In this document: positions 50,801-64,000 of the stretch, piece by piece
Layout of the letters: each line of letters starts with the position of its first letter
Numbering within the stretch: the stretch's first letter is position 1
NCBI RefSeq assembly: GCF_008831285.2
Contig: NC_045147.1
Location: 2,938,001 to 3,002,000 of the forward strand
From: Nymphaea colorata
Lineage: Eukaryota > Streptophyta > Magnoliopsida > Nymphaeales > Nymphaeaceae
Length of the DNA stretch: 64,000 bases
Reading direction: 5' to 3'
Position numbers and translations under genes: made by a program
Notes under the pieces: generated by a model
The model's input: the letters and a program-made list of their open reading frames with translations, nothing else
Told to the model about the DNA's origin: nothing
Databases searched by the model: none

Positions 50801-53788
50801 CTTGTCCTTATAGGGGCTCCCCTTTTTACTGACCAGGGGTATTCTTGTCATTATATAATTGTTTTTTTGATTTACAAATCCTTTCTCATTGAAAAATAAA
50901 GGACTGATTTGTATAGCATTCATGCTTGCAACTTATAAGGTGTGGCTTTACCATGAGAAATCGACATACAAACACGATCTATTAATTTTCTCATGGGGCT
51001 GGGCCTGGTATATATGTCATATATAATGAAAGATTATTCTGGTAATCTTTTTTCTTCGAAATTTAATTACGATCAAAACCACTTTCATGTGAGTGCCTTC
51101 TAGAAAGCAAAGGAGGAATAATATCTCTTTAGAGATTGGATAGAAGGATAGAGATGTACACCAGCAAAAACCAAAGACTACTTTAGCCACTTCTCCAGAC
51201 TCAAAGAGTGGGTTCTTCATGCACATATTAAAATCCAAAGACAAAATGAAAATCTCCTTTTGTTTTGTGGAGATAAGAAAAAAGACATCAAATTTAACCT
51301 TCCCAGTTCGGAAAGCGCGCGGCTCTTTACAGTTTCATTTGAAAAATGAAGGATATGACCTTCAATTAGATGTGATTAGATGCACGTAATGAAAGATAAG
51401 ATAAAATAGAATAATGTGGTATGCTAGGGCCATCTAAGACAATTGATTAGTTTAGCTATAAACCACACTTTCTTATGGTGCATGTGACGCAGTTAGAAGA
51501 TTGCAATATTTCTCAAGTGGTTCACTTTCTTGAACAGGTCTCTTTGCAGGATGCTTTACTGCTTTATTTGCTGGTTACATCGGGTTGGCCCACATGGCGG
51601 GACTCTACACAAGGCAGACCAACCCCGTGTACATGGAAACAGTGTATCCTGTATTTTGGTAGGTGCCCTACACCAGAATTGCCCTGTCCCATATATTGTG
51701 GTCTTACAATGTACGTTCCTTCCCAATTAAAGGGACACAATGTGCTAGCCACGCACTATATTAGCATCGAATCTCATAAGCCGGCCGGTGGGCCATAAAC
51801 TTTAAAAATTTGGAACCTTTTATGCTCAAATGGGTCCAATCAGGCACCATTCCCATGCGCCATGATGTGTTCTAGAATCTTATGCGTCGAGCGGGTGTGA
51901 TTAAACATACGATGCATTGCATTAGGCAGTGTGCTTCGAGAGAGAGCGAAAATGTACTCATTTACGTCGATGACAATAGTTTTTTTGGCGGCGCTAAATC
52001 AGTTCTCTCAAACTTCAAACACCTGGAACTGGATTCAGGTGTGGGATTAACCATAACTAGTTGCTTAGGCAAGTCTAATTAGAACATCCGTGACATAGCC
52101 TAAATGGGGCACTCAAAACAGTTTCCAAGCGAATAAGATCTACCAAGTCTGATTTTGCATCATGGTGATGGAGTCAAGCTCATCAGTAAGCATGTTCGTG
52201 GTCTGATTCAGCTAGCAAAAGTTTAAGCCCCATCTAAAGCCAATTAACTCTAGGATGCCCATAAAGTTCAACGGTTTAAAATCACACCAGCTGTGACTTA
52301 CTCCCTTATGGTAACACAACGAAACTCTTCACATTTTAGTAATTTGTTTAGTAAACTAGATTATGTAGATATGATGCACGTGATTGATTTTATACCATTT
52401 TTTACATCAACAGTTTTGAACCTGTCAAAATGTTTACAATTGAAAAACAAACAAACATTGAAAGAATAACTTAAAACACTAATATTGATCAAAGGTCACT
52501 TTTCATTGCATATTCAAACAAGTTTTAAACGGATTGATATCCAAAGAAGAATCTACGGGTGTGCCTGTGTGTGCATCTTCATGAGGGCCGGGTGAATAAT
52601 AGTAAGTGTTTCTCATGTCATTGGGTAGCATGCTGAGCCTGCTGTTCCTTCACCTGTTCCTGTATGGATGCAACATCCTCACCTGGAAGAGAGCTCGCAT
52701 CAACTACTGCTTCATCTTCGAGTTCGCGCCCACACAGGAGCTGAAGTACAGGGACGTCTTCCTGGCGTGCGCCACCTGCATGACCGCCGTCGTCGGCGTC
52801 ATGCTGGCTCATCTCTATATCGTCGCAAAGGGCCACTCCTCCCCACAAGTGGACGCCATCCCCGGTCTCCTCCTCCTGGTAGTAAACGATATTCACTACT
52901 CCTCCTAATTACTAGATCTATTACTGCTGTTAATTAGTATTCTTACTGTTAGTGCTGCTTCCTTCTGCTCTCTCTCTCTCTCTCTCTTTTCCCTTGCTGA
53001 TTCCTTTGATTTGCCTTTTGTCAGATCTTTTTAGTGCTGCTGGTCTGTCCCTTTAACATACTCTACAGATCAACCCGTTACTGTTTCCTCAGAATCCTAC
53101 GGAATATTGTCTTGGCACCACTTTACAAGGTACATAATTGCGCCGGAAAAGTGATGATTGAATCACGAAGTTCTGGCATCTAGGCTTTCATCACTTAGTT
53201 TCCCTCTGCATCTGATTGTCTTGTGAGATTGCCGTATGATTTAATTTGCTTTTGAATTTTCGCCTGCAGGTTGTCATGGTAGACTTTTTCATGGCTGATC
53301 AGCTTTGCAGTCAGGTATATATTCACAAGTTCTCCATGCGTCAATAGCCATTAATTAATGTGGAATTGTAGCAGAAAAAATGAACAAAAAAAAGTTTATG
53401 AATGCGTATTTAGGAACTTATGAACTTCAATTTACGTATTGAACGTTATTTAGCAGTCTCAAATGACGTTAAGATCTCGTCCAATCTGGATATTCCCCAA
53501 AGGAACTAGTGGGGACTTACATGGAAGTAATTGCTAAGCGCTTTGATGGTGACTTTTGATCACTTTATTGATGGGGAGATACGGGAGAATTTTAACAATA
53601 TAAATTGGCCAATCATATGATCTGCTGATGAGGAGAGAGAAAGTGTGTGAAATCGTACTTCACTATTTGAAGAAAAGAATATTTCTTTACAAAATCATGA
53701 TTGTGATGGTCGATCACTTTATTTATGGGGGCAATACAACTATAGAAAGAGTTTTGGCAATGTAAATTGACCAATCTATCCTATCATG

Positions 53789-53834
<46 letters not shown>

Positions 53835-56001
53835 CTAGTTCGAACAAAATAATATTTGAAAATATTCAAGGGCATTGAGAACAACACCAATATTTTTTGG
53901 GACAAATTCAGTACAGGGCATAATTTAATGAATATTTCCTAGCTACCTTCCCATATATCTTTATGGAAGATATAAAGACAAAACAGCTATTGGCAACAAT
54001 AAAAGCCCACAAGATTAATGGGTGAAATTGATGCGCTGAAAGTTCGAAAAATGAGCATCCTTACCAAGGGCAGGAGCTTTAACTACGGAGAGGTAGATCG
54101 CATATGTAAGGGTCTAACCTCTCTCAAATCCCAAACTAAATTGGATTTCCTGATGAAGTTTTCTTAAAAACGCATTACCAATTATGAGAAAAACATTGCA
54201 AATTAATTCTCCAATCAGCAACTTACAATACGTTAATTTGGCAGGTTCCCATGCTAAGGAGCTTAGAGTATGTGGCCTGCTACTACATAACCGGAAGCTA
54301 CAAGATACATGACTACAATTTCTGCCACCAGTCCAAGCACTACAGAGATCTTGTCTTTGCTGTTTCCTTCTTACCTTACTACTGGAGAGCAATGCAGGTA
54401 CATGATTATGCATTATGAAAAGATATTACTAGTAAACTCTTTTTTGGACGATACCCAAAACCTAATTGAAGGTTCTATAATTTGCTGAAATTAAGTTAGG
54501 CTACCAATCGTAGACTAAGTTTTGGCATTGCTCGTTGCCTGTATATATATATATATATATATCAAGTCCAGAAGGTTGACTCGGCGCAAATAGCCCAAGT
54601 AGCTAAGGGACTGGGTCAAGAGTCAAGTATTATCCCAAAAGCAACCGATTCTTAGAGGACTCAACTCTGGCTAGATCAGCTCATGATTTGGCTGAATCGA
54701 TGAAAGAAACTTGGATCGAAAGATTCTAGACTGTCAATTAGTACCAGTATTAATCAATATTAATAAGAATTAACAAGCTGTAATTTTTATTAGAAATCAA
54801 CTAATCAAACGCATGTTAGTAGAACTGTTATTATTTTTGCAGTTGTATTCATAAAGCTATAGTTATTCAAGTAGTATTTATTTTTTCTGAACTACTTTTT
54901 GCTTGAAAGTAATTACAGATATGCCCCTTCACCAACTTGTGGTGAAAACACTATTAAAATTTATCAGTTGACCTAAACAAGTGCCCGAGTCAACTCGCGG
55001 ACCGATGACCCAATAGTTGGCTGAACTGACTCCAATTCATGGGTTCGCCAACTATGATGTGACCTCATTTGCATGCAATATCTTACAAGATGTGATCATG
55101 GAAAGGCCAAAGGAATGAGATGATTCATGTTGCAAACCTGATACTACTGTTCACTTGATTAGAAATTAAACATGAGTATATGGTTCATAAATTTCAGTGT
55201 GCGAGGCGATGGTTTGATGAAGGGGAGGGCAGCCATCTTGTTAATCTTGGCAAGTATGTGTCTGCCATGATTGCAGCGGGGGCAAAGGTTGCATATGAAA
55301 GAGACAAGGGCGTTGGCTGGCTGGCCTTGCTTATTATAACCTCCAGCACCGCCACAATCTACCAGTTGTACTGGGACTTTGTCAAGGACTGGGGCTTGCT
55401 GCAGCCCCGTTCCCGCAACCCTTGGCTAAGGGATGAGCTGATGCTCAGACACAAAGTCATATACTATTTTTCCATGGTAATTAAATTTTTCTTATCTGAC
55501 ATATTGAACTATGTCTGGTACATTCTTTTATATCTATTTGAGTAGAAAACTATTCATTTATTTACTTGTTTTTTTGTGACTGTTTCAATGACAATGCCTT
55601 GGCCTTTCCAGGGCGTGAACCTTGTTTTTAGGTTGGCCTGGTTGCAGACTGCCCTCCATTCCAACTTTGGCAGTGTGGACTATAGGGTGACTGGATTCTT
55701 TTTGGCAGCCCTTGAAGTGATTCGAAGGGGTCAATGGAACTTTTACAGGTACTTCATATATAACTATCAATTCATATATCTCTTTCTTTCTCTTTTCTGC
55801 CCTGTCCGGTGCAACAGAACTGGTCGGTGCATGGTCAAAGTCCGGTCATCACTTTGACTCCCATCAGAATCACTCATCTGTACTGTGAATGGTGGATGTG
55901 CGATACTTTAGTTGATGAGTGTACCATTCCCTACCCAAGTTCTGGAGCAGCCCTAGACCTCGAGAGCAGAGGAAGACGGCTCGGGCTTAGGCCTGTTTGG
56001 A

Positions 56002-56039
<38 letters not shown>

Positions 56040-56185
56040 TGTGTGTGTGTGTATCTCCCTCTCTCCATTATGGTCTAACTTATATATAATTGTGCAGGTT
56101 GGAAAATGAGCATTTGAATAATGCTGGCAAGTTCAGGGCTGTTAAGACTGTGCCACTGCCTTTCCATGAGCTGGATGAAGATTAA
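47851..56185 (+). CDS. PHO1: PHO1-family phosphate exporter (SPX-EXS)
   Basis: Exports inorganic phosphate, classically loading it into root xylem; the SPX domain senses inositol pyrophosphates. Exons: 47851-48105, 48232-48541, 48801-49227, 49355-49403, 49494-49565, 49671-49800, 51538-51658, 52629-52878, 53025-53129, 53270-53314, 54245-54397, 55198-55476, 55612-55748, 56098-56185. They join without a stop into 806 residues, the usual PHO1 length. The N-terminus [17 protein letters not shown] and the KILKKFDK helix (about 337-347) define SPX (1 to about 355). Hydrophobic segments follow from about 415, and exons 10-13 hold EXS. Introns 1 and 5 start with GC; the rest are GT-AG. Intact by all visible criteria. 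Whether it is PHO1 itself or a PHO1;H paralogue cannot be settled here. Confidence 0.95.
48590..48725 (+). mobile_element. Possible tRNA-derived SINE remnant in PHO1 intron 2
   Basis: The sequence gggttcgaatcgtc (about 48611) is a good RNA polymerase III B box of the tRNA type, followed by about 100 bases without tRNA folding. No A box or tRNA acceptor stem was found, so a full tRNA gene is excluded. A SINE piece is a possibility. Confidence 0.25.
53793..53831. repeat. (GA)n microsatellite in PHO1 intron 10
   Basis: About 19 GA units. Confidence 0.95.
54560..55056. mobile_element. Relative of the 59653 hAT-like element, PHO1 intron 11
   Basis: The right end reads ttcgccaactatg; its inverse, catagttggcgaa, matches the ends of the element at 59653-60278. 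The interior has the same ctgactc / gagtcaact motifs. The left end was not found, so the copy is truncated or the border is approximate. Confidence 0.45.
56002..56053. repeat. (AT)n-(GT)n compound microsatellite in PHO1 intron 13
   Basis: AT run followed directly by a GT run, about 45 bases before the exon 14 acceptor. Confidence 0.9.
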
Positions 56186-58858
56186 CATTGGCCAACCAAA
56201 ACTGTACATGCCATAATTATTATATGGCATAATGTACAAGCAAGATATAAAAATAAAAAGCTCACTCCTTTTCAAATTTGATCGGAGATCTATCGTGTGC
56301 TTCTTGAGATTTTTTTTTTTTTTTTGCAAGGATTTTTCGGCATTTTGGGTGATCATTTTCAATCTTCTTGCTGCTGATCAGCAGCAAGAAACTACCAATT
56401 TTGAACTCTTGATATGCATTCCTCTTTTGTGTAAGGCATGGCCTCTAATTTTTAACCAGCATTCACAAAGCTATGAAGATCAAAGAATAACATGTGTTTC
56501 TAATCTACAGGAACCACTTTGATAGGATTCTTTACGATCTGATTCTTTCAATTATATTCGATCCGGTATGGATTGATTTATCTGATGGTTTACATTAGAA
56601 CCAAGTTTGCTTTTTAATATAAAAAAAGCTATCACGTACAATGATGAGTTGAGAGATCGTTGATACTGTGTACAACTTTTCCCCTTTTTTCATTTAAAAA
56701 CAACCGATCGATTAAATAGGACAATACAAGTGATTTTGGTAAGTTCTCATTTTCTCGACAAGCAAAGAAAAATCAGCACATAAAGCCCTGTCAGAACAAT
56801 GATAAATCCCCTTGAGTGTGTTGCATTGTCCTTTTTAAGAACATATGATCTTAAAATACATGTTCAAGTTAATGACATTATGCTCCTGTTTCAGGGAATG
56901 TGGATTGATAATCATGAATGTTGAATCCAAATCTAACAATAAAAAATGTATGAGTGTGAAGCTTGATCCCTGCTTAATAGGCTTTCCTAAAAAGGAAACT
57001 CTATTCTAAAAGAACCTCTACACCAGAGCTTCATCCACGTTCTCTAATAGCATCCTTACCTCTGCGGAGAGTTCGATTTCTCTTTATTAGGAGGGAGCCT
57101 TTAAAAGACCAGAACATGTACACTTAACAGCAAACCTAATGAGAGATAAGCCTGTGGGAGCCCCAAATGATTCTCCCTCAAAGTTATCATACGAAAGGCA
57201 CAGCCAATTTCAATTTGATTTGGTGCATGCTGTAAAAGGCTATGACCTTATTTAGTACATTAGTACCCAACAAATCAACATTTGCTTAGGCCAGCACAGT
57301 TAATTCCCTGGCCACCCATTTGTTCTTTCCTTCACTTACACACTAGATGATGAATTTGCCAAATCTATTCAGGTAACGTTCATGGGCACCTTGCCATTGC
57401 CGTAAGCTTTTCAAGTAAATGATCGAAAGACATATGTTCCCACTTGTCTTTCATTATCAGATTTGATCTTCACAACTATTCTTTTATGAATGCCCTTTTC
57501 CTTTAGCAGGTGCTTCACAACTCTGGTCCTTCTTCATTAATCTAAAGTTCTAAAGCACTCCACTTCCTTGCTAGGTAGCTAGACAGCAATGTTACTGCTA
57601 ATGGCAACGCGGATATCAGCTGACATGAGCCGTGTCGGTCTTTATTGGACAGTTCAGCTCCATATCAGCCGATATCTGAATAGAATATTGACCATAAAAA
57701 CTAGCTTTTAAACGATGAAATATTACGAAATCACAAAGAAGATGGACTTCACATGCAGGAGATTCGTCTCCCTCCTGATGCCTTTATGGTTCCCCACTAG
57801 AATGATGCGACTATTCTCATATATGATGGCCTGGGGACGTGCATCAGACTCCTTTTCCCAAAGGCGCCACACTGCCCACTAAGGCCATTCATGGCTTTGA
57901 TCGTACCACTTAATGAGATTCACGTCATCGATCGCAGTCGGTTGCCACAAAGAAAGAAGAGTGAAACTATTGATTGTTGCTCCAATCGTTTTCTCAAGCA
58001 ATTTGGTAATTGGTTTTGTTCTTAACCTTCAATTTCTGGCTCTGCCATTTACTTATAAGTAAGAAATTGTCCTGTGGAGCTGCCGGGGGAGATACTCAAA
58101 AGAGCTGAAACTCATCTCCCAGAGTTTAAGGCTGCTTTGAGACATGGGTGAATTTATGATTGCTCCTTCAACTTGAGAATAGTGTCTATCAAACTAGTTT
58201 GCAGTATGCTTGTGCATACAGGCATACAGTTATTCCAAAAATTTATTCATTTGCATATTGGTTGCCTCCAATCATTTGATTATTCATATATTGATGCCCC
58301 TTTATCCATTTGCTTATTGCCCCCTAAATTATTTCAGGGTATAATTGCACGGCCTGAAAAGTCTTGAATTCTTGCCCCTTGAAAACTTTTAGCGCCACTG
58401 GCATAGTCGCTCAAGCGTTAACATCCTTTACCTTTACTGGTCGAAGAGCGTAAAATTTTGAAACAAAATAAATCTTTTACCCATCAATGACAGGGCAATT
58501 ACAGTCCAAGGCACATGGACATTGAAAAAAAAAAAAAAAGTTAAACTTTCTCCTGACCAAAAGCTATGATTTAATCAGAAACTCTCCAGAAACAATGAAA
58601 AGGAAAAGATCTTCAATTAAATATTGGCGTTTTTTTCTGTGCCAACTAATTTAAGCAGTCCCTAGCTCGACTGTTTCAGCTGCTAACAGTATGCAGGCAA
58701 TTTTATTGATAAGGATTGATTTCTCTTAAGCTTCTAATACTTCTAAGAACCCTCATATTATTGGAGTCTATTATTCTGCTTGTTTACTTATTGCAATAAG
58801 GAGAGAGAGAGAGAGACGCTGACCTATCGGGTGGTGGTAAAAAGAAAAGGGTTCGCTT
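56186..58858. other. PHO1 3' flank and intergenic DNA
   Basis: An AATAAA-like signal (aaaaataaaaag, about 56250) follows the PHO1 stop by some 65 bases and may direct polyadenylation. No further gene was recognised. Confidence 0.4.
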
Positions 58859-59034
58859 AGGAGCAGAGCCAAAAAAATTTTACGAGGGAGCAAAATTAAA
58901 GTTTTAAAATTTTGATACGAGCCGAAATATTATTTTTCAAAATTTTTATATAAGATAAAACTTACATGTAATGTAAAAAAAAAAAAAAATGAGGTGGGGT
59001 CAGCGCCCATACGACTCCCCTTAGTTCCGCCCCT
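58859..59034 (-). mobile_element. hAT-type MITE, inverted copy of the 42265 family
   Basis: Reverse-complemented, it starts aggggcggaactaaggggag and carries gctgaccccacctca followed by a homopolymer and an AT-rich body ending ggctctgctcct. This follows the element at 42265-42450 along its length with moderate divergence. Confidence 0.75.
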
Positions 59035-59644
59035 AACCGCATAACCAGCCCATCTTTCTCTAGAGAAAAAGCAACTGGAAGAATAGCACCAGCAGCAGCA
59101 CCCAATCAAAGGACCCCTAGAAGCCTTTTTCTAAAGAAATTGATAAGGACCTTGAAAGAAGAGAGCTCTCACAGATGAGTTGCAGCTTCCAAGGCATCGA
59201 ATCCGCAGGTACCTCCTGGACATCCCAAAAATGGCTAAGGGAGACCTTGGCAACCGCAAATGTATGGTACAAGTTACTCAAATCTACAGGATTCCCAAAA
59301 AAGGGGGAAAATTAAAACTATAGGTCGCAAAATACAAGGAATGACATGATATAATCAAGTCCTTAACTAAATAGTGCCTCTCCAAATTTAAGCAGTTTTT
59401 CAAATTTAATCGTACAGGTTGATGCAAGCTGTATATAAATAAATAATGAACAAAAAACTGTTTAAAGTTTTGTGACTTGAGAAAGCTAAGACTGTCAATG
59501 TCTAAAACCATATAAAATCTAGTATATACATCTGATTTGCCATTTAAAACATTTTGTATTTATTTGTGCAATTAAATTTATAAAGACAGTAGTCATAGTG
59601 CTTGATAGCCAAGAGAGACTAGAAGGCATAATTGATTGTGTGAA
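59035..59644. other. No gene seen
   Basis: AT-rich spacer between two transposon insertions. Confidence 0.4.
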
Positions 59645-59652
59645 GCCATGGG

Positions 59653-60278
59653 CATAGTTGGCAAATCCAGGATCGCTCTCTTACTGGGTCACAGGTTAGG
59701 ACCCAAGCGATCCACACCAAAACTTGGTTGACTCGGCCGAGACTCGGCTCACTCAGCTGAGTTAGGCATAATATGAGTTTTGGAAATATAAAGCTAAATT
59801 AATGATAAAAATTGATTTTGATCTTTTTTTCTAATTGGTATGAAAAGACCAAAAAAGGAGAGGAGGCTGAATTGATTGGTTTTTTTCTCTCTTTCTCTCT
59901 CTCATTGACCATTTGTTGGAGGTTTTTGCCTTTCCAGCAATTCCCAAATTCAAAAGCCCAAAACCAGCCTCATCCTTGATATCTCTCTCTTTGATGCCTC
60001 CAAGGTGGTCAATTAAAACACCGGTGACCTCCCAACACCCAGAGAAAACACACATTTTTCTTTTATATTTTAATGATTTTACAAAGCCTTTAAGTATTAA
60101 GTAGTTAACTAGATCGTTTGGGAAATAAATTAAAACAAAGAAAGGGCAATAGTCTGATAACTTGGTTGCATCATGGCGGTAACCCAATGTTAGTATTTGA
60201 CCCGACCAAGTCACTGAGTCAACCCACTGACCCGGTTGGCTGCCGATCCGAGTCTCATTCCCAAGTTTGCCAACGATG
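59653..60278. mobile_element. Non-autonomous hAT-like element with 8-bp target duplication
   Basis: 626 bp with inverted ends cat(a/c)gttggcaaa. Flanked by gccatggg (59645-59652) and gccattgg (60279-60286), 7 of 8 identical, matching the 8-bp duplication of hAT elements. The interior has repeated gactcgg/cccgac motifs and no transposase. Confidence 0.7.
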
Positions 60279-60286
60279 GCCATTGG

Positions 60287-61285
60287 ATCAACTTGATTAA
60301 TAGTTTATAATGCCTTATGTGTAGTTTACTTTTTGAAGGTCAAAATATTAGTTGTCGTCCACCGATTATCCATGCATGGTAGCTCAAACCATCAATAAAT
60401 TTGATCAAATGCATCATAATTAGTTTTGGCCAAATTTATCTGTTCATATGTGTGTATGTTTGCGTGCCTTGCCATGTTAATAGCACCTGTAGCACCTGTG
60501 TGCATAAAGGCAGTATTATAAACTTTGTAAGGCAAAATTTTAGTCAGTAACACTAACATCCCCGAAGCTTGGCATGCAATCATCTCACAAGCTCAAACCC
60601 AAGCTTCCCATGACCAACAAAAGATGAGAAGAAACTAGGTTACAAGCACATGGGTGATTTTCTGTATCCAAATGACATCAAATCCAGAAAAATTAATCGA
60701 GCACTCCCTAAACTCCTAGTGCACATCATCATAATCCTTCGGCCAATTTGTTTAAACGTGTTCTTTCCTTTTATGCTAACCAATACTCATGAATAATGAC
60801 GACGGTATCTTCAATGAACCATCCTCTAAGCAAAGCTCTTTGATTGTGCAATATGTGGTAGACGCATAGACACTTCAAAAATGCAATAATAGTTTCTCTC
60901 CACATGTGATAATTGCTATGTATATGTTGAAGATGCAGCACCAAAATATGACCTTGGTTTCCTGTTTACCGCAAGCTCGAGCAAGATGTCAAAATACTAC
61001 GCAATTGAGAGACAACCCATAGAAGGAAAAAAGAAAAAAAGAAAGCTCTCAGAGAGGATAGGATAATATGAGGATAATTTGTGAAATCCTCAAGAAACCG
61101 CTGAAGTACATCTGTTCCGCATTCTGACTTGGTAATAGATATTGACAGGTTATCTTTAGTTTCTGTTCATTTTTCAGTTGAAGCAGAACTCTTGGCTCAG
61201 TAGGCTAATTGAGGTTCCTCCCATTAGTCATTACTCACCAAGGGTATCGTGTCAAAATTTCTGTCTTAATAGGAAAAACCAACAG
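60287..61285. other. No gene seen; 3' flank of TADA
   Basis: AT-rich sequence downstream of the TADA stop on the minus strand. No exon was recognised. Confidence 0.4.
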
Positions 61286-63433
<2,148 letters not shown>

Positions 63434-64000
63434 TGTTAGGTTTTCAAGTTAAGATAAGTCCTTTATTAAGGACTTTTAGTCAGATCTTCTATATTTTATT
63501 TTGTAATCTGTTTTTCTTTTTCATTTTATTGTATTGTTTTTGTTTTTTTTTTTTCAGTTAAAAAGATCAGCTGCGAGAGCTGTTGGGCTCCCCAATGGCT
63601 TCCTCTTTAGTGTCTTTATATGGGCCATTTTGGCACTTTGCAAAGCATGCTTCTTTGAAGCTTTCTTAACTGTTTCTCAAATACCTTTTTGTGCCTTAGT
63701 GCACCGTTCTTATCATTCATCTATAATATAAGGCTTTGTTGTGAGAAATATAAACTTTATCTATATTTTTGTTGACTCTTGCCTTCTCTGAAAGAGACTT
63801 TTCTTGTTGTTACATGGTACCAGAGCAAGAAGATCTTGCTATTATTATCAAAGCATCTTTGTGATCAAAGACTCTGGAGGAGTTGAAGACTAGTCATTGG
63901 TTCCCAGCATGCAATGAAACTCTCCCTTCGTCTATGGTGGCCTAGCATCTTCCCCTTGATCGATGTATTCTTTTCCTACCTTAAGATGGAAGACAAGGAC
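63434..64000 (+). mobile_element. Ty1/copia element: 5' LTR, primer-binding site, start of internal region
   Basis: The LTR runs from TGTTAGG (63434) to TTGTTACA (63814), 381 bp with TG...CA ends. Directly after it, TGGTACCAGAGC (63815-63826) is a one-base variant of the plant copia primer-binding site for initiator tRNA-Met. The internal region runs off the right edge; no gag frame is clear in the 170 bases visible. It probably sits in a TADA intron, opposite to that gene. The 5 bp before the LTR are taaac. Confidence 0.75.

Overview
This is a nuclear chromosome window from a flowering plant. The evidence is the set of intron-containing plant genes (PHO1, a prenylcysteine methylesterase, an organellar tRNA deaminase with a plant-type C-terminus), Ty3/gypsy chromovirus and Ty1/copia elements with plant-type primer sites, Tourist-like and hAT-like small transposons, and AT-rich intergenic DNA full of (AT)n, (GA)n and (CA)n microsatellites. 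No prokaryotic or organellar block was seen. The species cannot be fixed from the sequence.

Layout. 1-6.4 kb: 3' half of a decayed chromovirus (Tekay/Del-like) with a complete 3-kb 3' LTR. 7.3-10.2 kb: a RUNKEL-type kinase/HEAT pseudogene with many lesions, missing its 5' and 3' exons. 10.3-11.1 kb: a minus-strand relic resembling a caulimovirid (pararetrovirus) coat-protein region. 11.3-16 kb: small DNA transposons, pieces of LTR elements, and a 200-bp fragment of 4-hydroxyphenylpyruvate dioxygenase joined to an unrelated exon-like fragment. 16-27 kb: mostly repeats, with an orphan exon (18.6 kb), a frameshifted cohesin-kleisin first exon (20.8 kb), and a GC-rich repeat block (23.5-24.9 kb) containing a Tourist-like MITE. 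27.9 kb: a small two-exon gene for a basic protein.

Three functional-looking genes dominate the right half. An 11-exon isoprenylcysteine methylesterase (ICME) lies on the minus strand at 29.3-35.2 kb and keeps its full Ser/Asp/His triad. A complete 14-exon PHO1-family phosphate exporter (SPX + EXS, 806 residues) lies on the plus strand at 47.9-56.2 kb and uses two GC-AG introns. The last two exons of a chloroplast-type tRNA adenosine deaminase (TADA) lie on the minus strand at 61.3-62.1 kb; the rest of that gene is presumably beyond the right edge, across an intron that seems to hold a Ty1/copia insertion (LTR from 63.4 kb). The 35-47.8 kb interval is a gene desert with MITEs and a recent 318-bp tandem duplication.

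These genes are not a functional cluster: their neighbourhood is ordinary plant gene order diluted by transposons. I found no convincing new multi-gene system. The most interesting items are the pararetrovirus-like relic with its internal 139-bp duplication, the fused gene fragments at 14.7-15.06 kb, the GC-AG introns of PHO1, and a 40-bp-arm hairpin inside an ICME intron. Exon coordinates were read by eye from splice sites and conserved protein sequence, so they are models, not experimental structures.
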